From Symbiodinium natans (taxonomy: Eukaryota; Sar; Dinophyceae; Suessiales; Symbiodiniaceae): a stretch of 13,638 nucleotides of DNA. Location of the stretch: NCBI GenBank assembly GCA_905221605.1, contig CAJNDS010001583.1, positions 1 through 13,638 of the forward strand. Direction: 5' to 3'. The translations under genes were made by a program, and so were the position numbers. Within the stretch, counting starts at the first letter, position 1; each line of letters begins with the position of its first letter. Shown piece by piece: positions 7,198 through 13,638 of this stretch. The notes below the pieces were generated by a model, which saw only the letters and a program-made list of their open reading frames with translations, had not been told where the DNA came from and did no database searches.

Positions 7198-8340
7198 GTG
7201 GATGGGCCAGCCGCTCTTCTTTTCCTGATCGTACTGGCTGCCTTCGACGTAGCCACGGAGGTCCGCGTCTTCGGGCAAAGTGGCGGACACGGTCTCCGCC
7301 AGATCCAGCTGCTCGACGTGCTCAGGCTTCACGAAGATGACGACATGCACGTGGACCCGGCCCGAGCCGTGGTAGTCCTGCGTGGCTGCCTTGCGAGTGC
7401 CATCCTGATACTCGAGCCGCAGGAAGAAGTGCAGGCGACAGGCCTGTCCCCGCTCGTCAAGAACGCGGAAGATGTTGCTCTTCCACGCCTTGTGCCCATG
7501 TCCCCCCGTTTGCCCCAACAACAAGCCTTTCACAGCTTGGACCATGACGTGCACTATGTGCAGCGTCTCCGCCACCGGCAGGAAGAGGCGCTCCTTGAGC
7601 ATCTTCTGCATCTCGTCGCGGACCCACTCGTGATAGGGGAAGCTCCATTCGTAGGGGGCGATGGTGAAGAAGATGCGAGGGTAGCCGATCTGCCGCACCA
7701 TGTCCAGCAAGGCATAGTGCACTCCACGCCAATAGTGAGGGCTGAAGGCCTCGCCCTTGAGCGTGAGGCGCATCGGCGTTGGCAGCTGCAGGTTCTTCTT
7801 GGAACCGATGCTGCTCCAGAGGTTGAGGTCATAGACGAACTGGAGCAGCTCGAAGTCTGCAGCATAGCCCAGGAGACGACCCAGTGCCAAGGCAGCAAAG
7901 AGCCGTTTCATGCTGTGGCGCGTGGCGTCATTTGCTTCTGCGTCCTCCTCATTTGCCAGCTGGCTCTCCTCTTCTTCGCTGTCATCGTTGCCCTCCACCT
8001 CCTCATCGCTTTCTGCAGGAAAGGCTACACGCCCAGCAGGCCGACCGGCATTCAGCACGTCCTCCAAGGTGGCTGCCCGCTCCTGCCGAATCACCCGCCT
8101 GGGGTCCGTGGCACGCTCGTGAGTGAAGGTGCGCTTCACATCCCAGAACAAACCAGGCCAGAGGGCGCACTCCACGCCGACGCGTTCAATGAATTGTAGC
8201 CGGCGACGGCGAGTGAGCTCGTCAGCGCGGTGTTCTTCCAGAAACTCCGCGTGCTCGGCCACAAAGGTCGCATAGGGTGTGTCATCCGAGGCCATCAAGA
8301 AGTCGTAAGCTGCGCGGGCCTTCGTCCGCATGTTCACGTC
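7176..8340 (-). CDS. Helitron Rep domain, N-terminal half with HUH motif
   Basis: The open frame runs from the intron acceptor at 8341 to about 7190; beyond that the same frame turns into Arg/Pro-rich noise. The HUH metal-binding motif is HVH in GRVHVHVVIFV, codons at 7345-7353, preceded by the usual hydrophobic FFLRLEYQ strand and followed 38 residues later by SGWPIHEAP. The HUH histidines bind the metal that positions the scissile DNA phosphate. An acidic linker (SDEEVEGNDDSEEEE) lies near residues 110-125. The nominal start codon is GTG at 8335-8337 with an in-frame TGA just upstream, so this is not an independent gene start but an exon spliced to 8433-9599. Between HUH and Y2 the reading frame shifts by one base. 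Confidence 0.85.
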
Positions 8341-8432
8341 CTGGCCATGTCAGCGAGCAAACACATTGCTGAAAATGTTAAATGTAAAGATTCTGATAGG
8401 ACACCTGCATACTCAACGCCTCAACGCCTGGC
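8341..8432 (-). other. GC-AG intron, 92 nt
   Basis: On the minus strand the upstream exon ends CTGCAG and the intron begins GCCAGG; it ends CATGGCCAG before GACGTGAAC. Both junctions fall between codons, and splicing joins KKRIKHLQ to DVNMRTKARA, removing the TGA stops at 8421 and in the GCTGACATGG segment. The interval is AT-richer than the flanks. GC donors and AG|G acceptors are well known in dinoflagellate genes. The alternative donor GTGTCC (minus strand, near 8406) lies beyond an in-frame stop and cannot be used. Confidence 0.75.
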
Positions 8433-9599
8433 CTGCAGGTGCTTGATGCGCTTCTTCACTGTAGTCGTCTGCCAGCGGAAGCGGATCATGGTCGTCTTCT
8501 GGCGGTAGCCGGATTTGTGCTCTGCGCGCACGATCGGGCCCACGTCGATCTCCAAGGGCGACAAAGCTTGCGCAGCCTCTACAGACAGCTCACGCAGAAC
8601 CTCTGGCACATCTGCCAGCGTCACGACCGGCTGCGCACGTGCTGCGTTGCATCTAGAGCACTTGCCGGAAGGATTTGTGGGTGGCTGGGGTTTGTTGAGC
8701 GTGCTCTCTGTGAGGTCGCGAGGCGCGAGGAGGCCGCAATTCTCGCACATGCTCCAGGAGTCGAAAAGGCACCAACGCTCGAAGTCCTCGGCCAGCCGGC
8801 GGCGCTTCGCCGGGGGCAACCCAGCGGTGTTCTCGACGGCCTCGCCAGCTGGCGTTCGCTTTGAAGGCTGGCCCATGCGGCGCCGTGCCCGAGCCCTGTC
8901 TGCCAGAACCTGCTCTCGATATTTCTTTTTCGTTGCAGCCGACGCTGGGGCTGCAGCTGGCTGCCGCGATGCCAGGGCGCCTCTCCACAAGACGGGGAGC
9001 TCCTGCCTGTCCAGCCGACGCCGGCCACCCCGCTCAGCCGCGCGCTTGGGCGCCGGACCCTGCAGCTGCGCTTCAAAATATTCTACCGCGTCGGGCGGCA
9101 GGCGTTCTTCCAAAGCACGGGCGCGGGCAGCCACTGATAAGCGCCGGAGCTTGCCCAGAACCTGCAAGAGTATGTTTCTGCATTCATGTTCTGCGCACTT
9201 CTGTACGTCACACAGAAAAAGAGCATAAACGCTTGGCTGAACGGCCTCTCGCTTGCCAGCTTCCTCCATGCACAGTGGCCATAGATCTTCAGGTCGACAG
9301 AACAGGCAGCGCGTGCTTCGACCCATGACCCGAGCTGGGCCTCCACGCGCTGCAAGAGCAAAGGTGCAGCGCTCGCCGTTCATGCCGATGCACACCTTGG
9401 GCTTGGCCAGCTCTGCTTGGAAGTAGCCACGGAAGTCCTCCGGCACGCGCTCCAAGGCCAGGCGTTGGTAGTCGGGCGTCAAGGCCAGCAGCAAGCGCTT
9501 GATTTGTCCACGCGAGCGCGGCTGGACACAGGCGGTAGCCAAGCGGTCCGGATCGCAGAAGACCTCAGGCAGCAGTGCAGCTTGGTCAAAAATGGACAA
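8433..9599 (-). CDS. Helitron N-terminal segment: Cys-rich region plus Helitron-type N-terminal domain
   Basis: About 388 codons before the intron. Near the C-terminus are two CxxC pairs, CENCG and CSRC (8645-8752), a likely zinc site, then VPEVLRELSVEAAQ and a GYRQKTTMIRFRW segment. This pattern resembles the domain N-terminal to Rep in many Helitron proteins (DUF6570-like, from memory of the family). Further upstream are a CIGMNGERC...RCLFC cluster (about residues 70-100) and a basic patch KKKYREQVLADRARARRRM. The frame opens at TTG with a stop at 9609-9611 and the first in-frame ATG comes only at about residue 74, so the true 5' end is either that ATG or an unseen upstream exon (acceptors TTTTTGACCAAG or CTGCCTGAG|G near 9565-9582). 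A 28-codon in-frame insert (9162-9245) may be an intron. Confidence 0.72.
9162..9245 (-). other. Candidate in-frame GC-AG intron, 84 nt
   Basis: The minus-strand exon ends CGAGAG before GCCGTTC; the interval ends ACTCTTGCAG before GTTCTGG. Both boundaries are between codons and 84 is a multiple of three, so the frame stays open whether or not it is spliced. The insert is AT-richer than its flanks, hydrophobic and Cys-rich, unlike the surrounding Arg/Glu-rich protein, and copies the AG|GC...CAG|G style of the 92-nt intron. It could instead be genuine coding sequence. Confidence 0.45.
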
Positions 9600-10066
9600 T
9601 GCCTCTTTTCAATTTCTGGCTTGCCGTTTTTTTTCTTCAGCATTTCCTCTGCCACCAAGGTGCACATGCGGGAAATGTGCCTCGTTGCGCTGCACGTCCA
9701 GGGCTCTGCGCAGAGAAGCAACAAGGAGATGCCGCTGTGCCAGGACACACGGAGGGCATGGCTTTGACAACTGCAGCCTGAGATCAACGAAAGGATGACT
9801 CGCGCCACAACTCACAAGACTCGAACCAGGGCGGAGAGAGGACACAAATCAAACTCAGGCTTGCGGCTAGATTGCCTAGATTCAAGAATGACATCAGGCT
9901 CAAACAGCAGTGCAGGGCGCGACAAGGCCCGGGCATGCGTGCAGCTGGGGAACCGTGTTTTTCCATCTGCGACCTGGAGCGCATTGAGGTGTGGTGCTGT
10001 ACAGTGGGCTGCGCCTGTGCTAGTCTTGCGCTGCCACGACTTTGAAACACGATGGCCTGAGGCTAC
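9600..10066. other. Intergenic region between 468-aa gene and transposon ORF
   Basis: 467 bases with no repeat and no persuasive open frame. Minus-strand ORFs at 9609-9845, 9479-9808 and 9784-10050 have no ordered motifs. A minus-strand GTGAGT (10065-10070) overlaps the stop codon of the upstream gene and could be a splice donor. Confidence 0.5.
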
Positions 10067-11473
10067 TCACTCCTCTCCTGGCTCGTTCGCCACGACCTCA
10101 ACGCCCGCAGGCGCTTCTGGCAGTCCTCCCTCCTCGGGCAAGCCGGCGTCCGCCGCAAGCCGAACCTGCTCATGAATGCTGTTCGCCTTGGCCGCCATGT
10201 CCTGCATGCTATCGAAGATGTGGATCAGCTTCTCCTTCTTCGGCAGGCGCGTCATCTGCTTCAACGTCTGCAGAACCTTGGCCAGCCCGTGCTCCGTCAG
10301 CACGGCCTCGGGCACGTTGTCCAGCAGCGCGACCAGCGTGTACAATGGCAGCCTATTCTTTTTGTTGTCCTGGTTTGCCACCATGGTCTGCAACTCAGCA
10401 GCAAACTTGGCCACCTCTGGCTCTGCCCAGGACAGATGTGGGTCGAGCCCCGGAGTTTTTGCCTCCTCCTCCTCCTCCTCTTCCTGATCCTCCAAGGAAA
10501 GCTCAACGGCCGCCGGCCTCGTCGATGTGGCCCGCTTCTTCGGAGCTTCGGCTTTCTTCAGCTTCTTCTTATCCTTCTTCTTCTTCTTCTCATCACTTCC
10601 ACGGGAGTGGGAAGACGAGGAGGAGCCAGATTTGTGGTCGCTTTCGCTGCCAGACTCCTTGGCTTCGGAATTGTCCTCCGACTCAGAGCCGGACTCCTCC
10701 TTGCCAGCTGCCTCCTCGCTGCTGTCTCCGAAAGCCCGTTTCTTGCGGGGAGCTTTTGCTTCCAGGCGAGCCGCGTTGGTCGCCGCGACGGCTTCCACGC
10801 AACTGTCCAAAGTCTTCTTCTGCATGAACTTGCGGACGGGTTTGTCCTGCTTGGGCTCGTTCGGGATCTTCTTCGCCCACGCCTTCGGGTTGGATGCGAG
10901 AGCGCAAAGCTCCAAACCAGCCATAGCGCCAGCGTACATGCGTGAGGCTGTGTCTGCCAATCGAGCGAAGTCCTTCACCCGTTGCTGCAGAGCTTCCTTC
11001 TTTCCAAGCTTCTTCAGCACCTTCTCGGCGTGCTGCTTCAAAGAAGATGCAGAGGAGCACGCCTTGTTTGACAGGTTGACGGCTGCCAAAGCACTGCCTA
11101 AGGGCTCCAAGAGCTTCTTGACAGCTGGAATTCCAGTTTGCCCGAACTTCTTCTCAGACGATGAAGGAAGCACCGCCAAGGCAGCTGCGCAGCATTCCAA
11201 CGAGGCAGAGGCCATGCTGATGCCCAGGCCTGGGCGAGCGATGCACTCCGAGGACTCTGCTGTAAGCTGCTCGGTCAGCGTGGAGGTGGTGAAGTATTCC
11301 GTCGGCGCTTGCTTGTCCGTCAGGAGCATGCAGCCATCCTCATCGGGCCAGCTGCGGAGAAACGCCTTCAAGGGCAACTTGTAAAACGGTACACCTGGAG
11401 GATATTTGCCCTTCGCCTTGCTGTCCTTGGTGACGCGCTTGCCCGTCGATTTTCGTGGGACCCACTTGCCCAT
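10067..11473 (-). CDS. 468-aa charged, probably nuclear protein; possible TFIIS-N/IBD-like helical C-terminus
   Basis: Complete uninterrupted frame from ATG at 11471-11473 in a good context (GAAGCCATGG) to TGA at 10067-10069; not recognised as a named family. N-terminus (1-50) is basic (GKWVPRKSTGKR, KDSKAKGKYPPG). Residues about 100-200 are Ala/Leu/Lys-rich and likely helical. Residues about 250-292 are Ser/Glu/Asp-rich with repeated SGSESE-type motifs, followed by a Lys block (KKKKKDKKKLKK, about 294-308) that could be a nuclear localisation signal, then an acidic run (EEEEEEE, about 330-337). Residues about 352-430 look like a compact helical bundle (LPLYTLVALLDNVPEAVL, then GLAKVLQTLKQM and EKLIHIFDSMQDM), reminiscent of the TFIIS N-terminal/LEDGF integrase-binding fold; this is pattern resemblance only. 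It lies upstream of the transposon gene in the same orientation, so it could be a second element protein, a captured gene, or an ordinary host gene. Confidence 0.75.
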   Translation of the reverse strand: MGKWVPRKSTGKRVTKDSKAKGKYPPGVPFYKLPLKAFLRSWPDEDGCMLLTDKQAPTEYFTTSTLTEQLTAESSECIARPGLGISMASASLECCAAALAVLPSSSEKKFGQTGIPAVKKLLEPLGSALAAVNLSNKACSSASSLKQHAEKVLKKLGKKEALQQRVKDFARLADTASRMYAGAMAGLELCALASNPKAWAKKIPNEPKQDKPVRKFMQKKTLDSCVEAVAATNAARLEAKAPRKKRAFGDSSEEAAGKEESGSESEDNSEAKESGSESDHKSGSSSSSHSRGSDEKKKKKDKKKLKKAEAPKKRATSTRPAAVELSLEDQEEEEEEEAKTPGLDPHLSWAEPEVAKFAAELQTMVANQDNKKNRLPLYTLVALLDNVPEAVLTEHGLAKVLQTLKQMTRLPKKEKLIHIFDSMQDMAAKANSIHEQVRLAADAGLPEEGGLPEAPAGVEVVANEPGEE

Positions 11474-11625
11474 GGCTTCAAGTACGCAGACCTAAACTGG
11501 AACGCTAAACGTCTCTAGCTGCTAGCTCTCGCTCTTGCGCAGCACAGCTATCGGAAGGGTCCCCGCGCTGCTGCTGAACTTAGACTAGTCACAAAGCCAA
11601 GGCATATGACCTCCACGGACCAAGG
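11474..11625. other. 5' flank of the 468-aa gene
   Basis: On the minus strand, AG dinucleotides 20-35 bases before the ATG (CGTTCCAG, TTTAG) are possible trans-splice acceptors if this is a dinoflagellate. A short CTAGC-T-GCTAG palindrome lies at about 11515-11525. No promoter motif is identifiable. Confidence 0.35.
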
Positions 11626-11883
11626 ATTCAATGTTTGCACCGTTCTGATTTAACAAGAACAAGCAAAGCCTTGCTAAGACCAGCAGCCGATGTTGCACCC
11701 ACCAATATTTTGTCTGCAATGTCCTCGACTCGAACTAGCCCTTCACAAAGTCCAGGTCTTGAACGAGCCCTCCTTCATCGCCCCGTGATAGACTGGGGCT
11801 CAAGGCCATCGTCCGTGCACAGGCAAAGGATTAAATGCAATGTTGTTGTTGAAAAGAAACTGCAAAGCCTTGCTGAGACCAGG
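11626..11883. repeat. ~200-bp repeat, monomer 1
   Basis: The core monomer runs from TTGCTAAGACCAGCAGCCGA (about 11672) to about 11870, where the phrase GCAAAGCCTTGCTGAGACC restarts the next copy; 11626-11671 is the tail of an earlier copy. Shared internal landmarks are CAATGTCCTCGA, AGCCCTTCACAAAGTCCAGG, GCCCCGTGATAGACTGG and GGCCATCGTCCGTGCACAG. Confidence 0.85.
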
Positions 11884-11896
11884 TCGCCCCATGCCC

Positions 11897-12023
11897 GAAT
11901 CACCTCAAGAATGGATCACCCCAACAACTGGGTCACCTCAGAGCTGGGTGTGTGCCAGAACTGAGTCACCCCAGCGCTGGGTCACTCCAAAAGCTTGAGT
12001 CACTTCAGGATTGGGTCACCCAG
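11897..12023. repeat. 17-bp minisatellite inserted in ~200-bp repeat
   Basis: About seven to eight imperfect 17-bp units of the form GGGTCACCCCAGNNCTG. It interrupts monomer 2 between GCTGAGACCAGG (11872-11883) and CTTGTCTGCAGCCGAAGG (from about 12023). Confidence 0.8.
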
Positions 12024-12420
12024 CCTTGTCTGCAGCCGAAGGTGCTTTGCCCAGGCGTTCTGTTTGTCTTCAATGTCCTCGATTCGAACGAGCCCTTCAC
12101 AAAGTCCAGGATTTGAACGAGCCCTTCAGCAGGAAGTCCTCCTTCTTCGCCCCGTGATAGACTGGTGCTCCAGGCCATCGTCCGTGCACAGACTAAGGGT
12201 TCAATGCTGTTCTGATTTAAACGGAAAATACAATGTCTTGCTAAGATCAGCAGCCGAAGTTGCACACATCAATCTATTTGTCTTCAATGTCCTCGACTCG
12301 AACCAGCCCTTCGCAAAGTCCAGGTCTTGAACGAGCCCTCCAGGAAGTCCTCCTCCTTTGCCCCGACACACGAAATGGCCCGCCGGGCGGCTTTTCTTCT
12401 TGGTCCTCAAGACAAACATT
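12023..12420. repeat. ~200-bp repeat, monomers 2 (rest) and 3 (truncated), with satellite seeds
   Basis: Monomer 2 continues to about 12238; monomer 3 starts at CTTGCTAAGATCAGCAGCCG (12239) and decays after about 12375. Both carry the core of the downstream 46-bp satellite: AGGAAGTCCTCCTTCTTCG near 12130-12155 and CCTCCAGGAAGTCCTCC near 12340-12355. Monomer 1 has a shorter version lacking AGGAAGTC. Confidence 0.85.
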
Positions 12421-12485
12421 TTCACTTCAGGTTGGCTGGCTTATTTGACTGCAGCCAAAGTCGCGCCATGACCGACCTCTCCAAG
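12421..12485. other. Short unique junction
   Basis: Non-repetitive bridge between the decayed third monomer and the 46-bp satellite; no gene seen. Confidence 0.5.
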
Positions 12486-13638
12486 TAGTCCTCCTTCTGT
12501 ATCTCCGGGATAAGCAAACTGGCCCTCCAGGAAGTCCTCCTTCTTTGTCCCCGGGATAAGCAAACTGGCCCTCCAGGAAGTCCTCCTTCTTTGTCATAAG
12601 CAAACTGGCCCTCCAGGAAGTCCTCCTTCTTTGTCCCCGGGATAAGCAAACTGGCCCTCCAGGAAGTCCTCCTTCTTTGTCCCCGGGATAAGCAAACTGG
12701 CCCTCCAGGAAGTCCTCCTTCTTTGTCCTCGGGAGAAGCAAACTGGCCCTCCAGGAAGTCCTCCTTCTTTGTCCCCGGGAGAAACAAACTGGCCCTCCAG
12801 GAAGTCCTCCTTCTTTGTTTCCGGGATAAGCAAACTGGCCCTCCAGGAAGTCCTCCTTCTTTGTCCCCGGGATAAGCAAACTGGCCCTCCAGGAAGTCCT
12901 CCTTCTTTGTCCTGGCATAAGCAAACTGGCCTTCCAGGAAGTCCTCCTTCTTTGTCCCGGGATAAGCAAACTGGCCCTCCAGGAAGTCCTCCTTCTTTGT
13001 CCCCGGGATAAGCAAACTGGCCCTCCAGGAAGTCCTCCTTCTTTGTCCCCGGATAAGCAAACTGGCCCTCCAGGAAGTCCTCCTTCTTTGTCCCCGGGAT
13101 AAGCAAACTGGCCCTCCAGGAAGCCCTCCTTCTTTGTCCCCGGGATAAGCAAACTGGCCCTCCAACCCCCGGGATAAGCAAACTGGCCCTCCAGGAAGTC
13201 CTCCTTCTTTGTCCCCGGGAAAGCAAATTAGCCCTCCAGGAAGTCCTCCTTCTTTGTCCCCGGGATAAGCAAACTGGCCCTCCAGGAAGTCCTTCTTCTT
13301 TGTCCTCGGGATAAGCAAACTGGCCCTCCAGGAAGTCCTCCTTCTTTGTCCCCGGGATAAGCAAACTGGTCCTCCAGGAAGTCTTCCTTCTTTGTCCGTT
13401 GGATAAGCAAACTGGCCCTCTAGGAAGTCCTCCTTCTTTGCCCCCGGGATCGGCAAACTGGCCCTCTAGGAAGTCCTCCTTCTTTGCCCCCGGGATAAGC
13501 AAACTGGCCCTTTTCAGGAAGTCCTCCTTCTTTGTCCCTCGGCAAAGCAACTGGCCCTCCCAGGAAGTCCTCCTTCTTTGGTCCCCGGATTAAGCAAACT
13601 GGCCCTCCAGGAGTCCTCCTTCTTTGTCCCCGGGATAA
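12486..13638. repeat. 46-bp satellite array (runs off window end)
   Basis: About 25 tandem copies of a 46-bp unit containing AGGAAGTCCTCCTTCTTTG, then TCCCCGGGATAAGC, then AAACTGGCCCTCC. Copies are nearly identical; a partial unit at about 13155-13180 and a short unit near 12593-12600 mark deletions, and the last units (13440-13638) are slightly more diverged. Since 46 leaves remainder 1 on division by 3, three units make a 46-codon cycle and all three minus-strand frames stay open for hundreds of residues (KEDFLEGQFAYPG / KEGGLPGGPVCLSRG / RRRTSWRASLLIPG). I treat these as artefacts of a stop-poor repeat. Confidence 0.96.

Larger units (their letters stand above)
4852..9599 (-). mobile_element. 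Helitron-type rolling-circle transposon, coding core (ends not defined)
   Basis: Minus-strand reading gives, in order, a Cys-rich N-terminal segment with a Helitron-type N-terminal domain, a Rep nuclease with HUH and two-tyrosine motifs, and a Pif1-family helicase. This N-to-C order is specific to Helitrons, which transpose by rolling-circle replication in the nucleus. Only the protein-coding core is bounded here. A possible 3' end lies at the hairpin and CTAA near 4165-4224; no 5' TC terminus could be chosen. Reading-frame breaks near 7190 and 6160 mean it is probably non-autonomous or incompletely resolved. The gene sits inside telomere-like and satellite DNA. Replitrons, the other eukaryotic HUH transposons, are less likely because a Pif1 helicase is fused in series. 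Confidence 0.85.

Noticed and set aside
7162-8199. 345-codon plus-strand open frame
   Set aside because: Antisense shadow of the Rep exon, which carries the HUH motif on the minus strand.
8925-8942. Plus-strand TTTCTTTTTCGTTGCAG resembling a splice acceptor
   Set aside because: The gene here is on the minus strand, and no plus-strand exon follows.
10172-11384. Long plus-strand frames opposite the 468-aa gene
   Set aside because: They translate the Lys/Glu/Ser-rich region antisense into Leu/Phe/Ser runs; the minus-strand frame has a good ATG context and full length.
12285-12312. tRNA T-arm-like GGTTCGAGTC on the minus strand
   Set aside because: The flanking stem does not pair and no D-arm, anticodon arm or acceptor stem is found; it is part of the ~200-bp repeat.

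Overview
The window reads as a subtelomeric or telomere-rich piece of a nuclear genome, most likely from a dinoflagellate (Symbiodiniaceae or a relative). The grounds are plant/alveolate-type TTTAGGG telomere repeats, GC-rich genes all on one strand, a well-supported GC-AG intron, and dense minisatellites around a rolling-circle transposon. TTTAGGG also occurs in plants and other alveolates, so the assignment is inference. I saw no bacterial features, rRNA, convincing tRNA, CRISPR array or dinoflagellate spliced-leader relic.

Layout. 1-149 is a pure TTTAGGG array. 150-960 is AT-rich and holds two diverged copies of a ~170-bp module. 960-3095 is an 81-bp higher-order satellite built on CCCTAAA, so it has the opposite polarity to the telomere array. 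3096-3155 is a 16-bp telomere-like repeat, 3164-3494 is a 21-bp repeat with an internally inverted block, 3574-3617 is a G6T4 tract, and 3655-4008 is a GGAGGGGCTG minisatellite. A second TTTAGGG array lies at 4097-4173, followed by two GC-rich hairpins. 4852-9599 (minus strand) is the decayed or intron-split Rep/helicase gene of a Helitron-type transposon. 10067-11473 (minus strand) is an intact 468-aa charged protein of unknown function. 11626-12420 holds ~200-bp repeat monomers invaded by a 17-bp minisatellite, and 12486 to the window end is a 46-bp satellite of about 25 units.

How the genes relate. Read on the minus strand, 9599 to 4852 gives a cysteine-rich N-terminal segment with a Helitron-type N-terminal domain, a Rep nuclease with an HUH motif (HVH) and a two-tyrosine motif (YVTKY), and a Pif1-family helicase with the expected motifs: the standard Helitron order. 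The pieces are separated by one convincing 92-nt GC-AG intron (8341-8432), a one-base frame change near 7190 and an unresolved junction near 6160. The 468-aa gene lies upstream in the same direction. Its C-terminus looks to me like a small helical-bundle domain of the TFIIS-N/LEDGF-IBD type, which raises the untested possibility that it is a second transposon protein or a chromatin factor.

Most striking points: the internal telomere arrays have their G-strand pointing into the window, the second array abuts a hairpin that could be the Helitron 3' end, and the 46-bp satellite appears to have its seed inside the neighbouring ~200-bp repeat.
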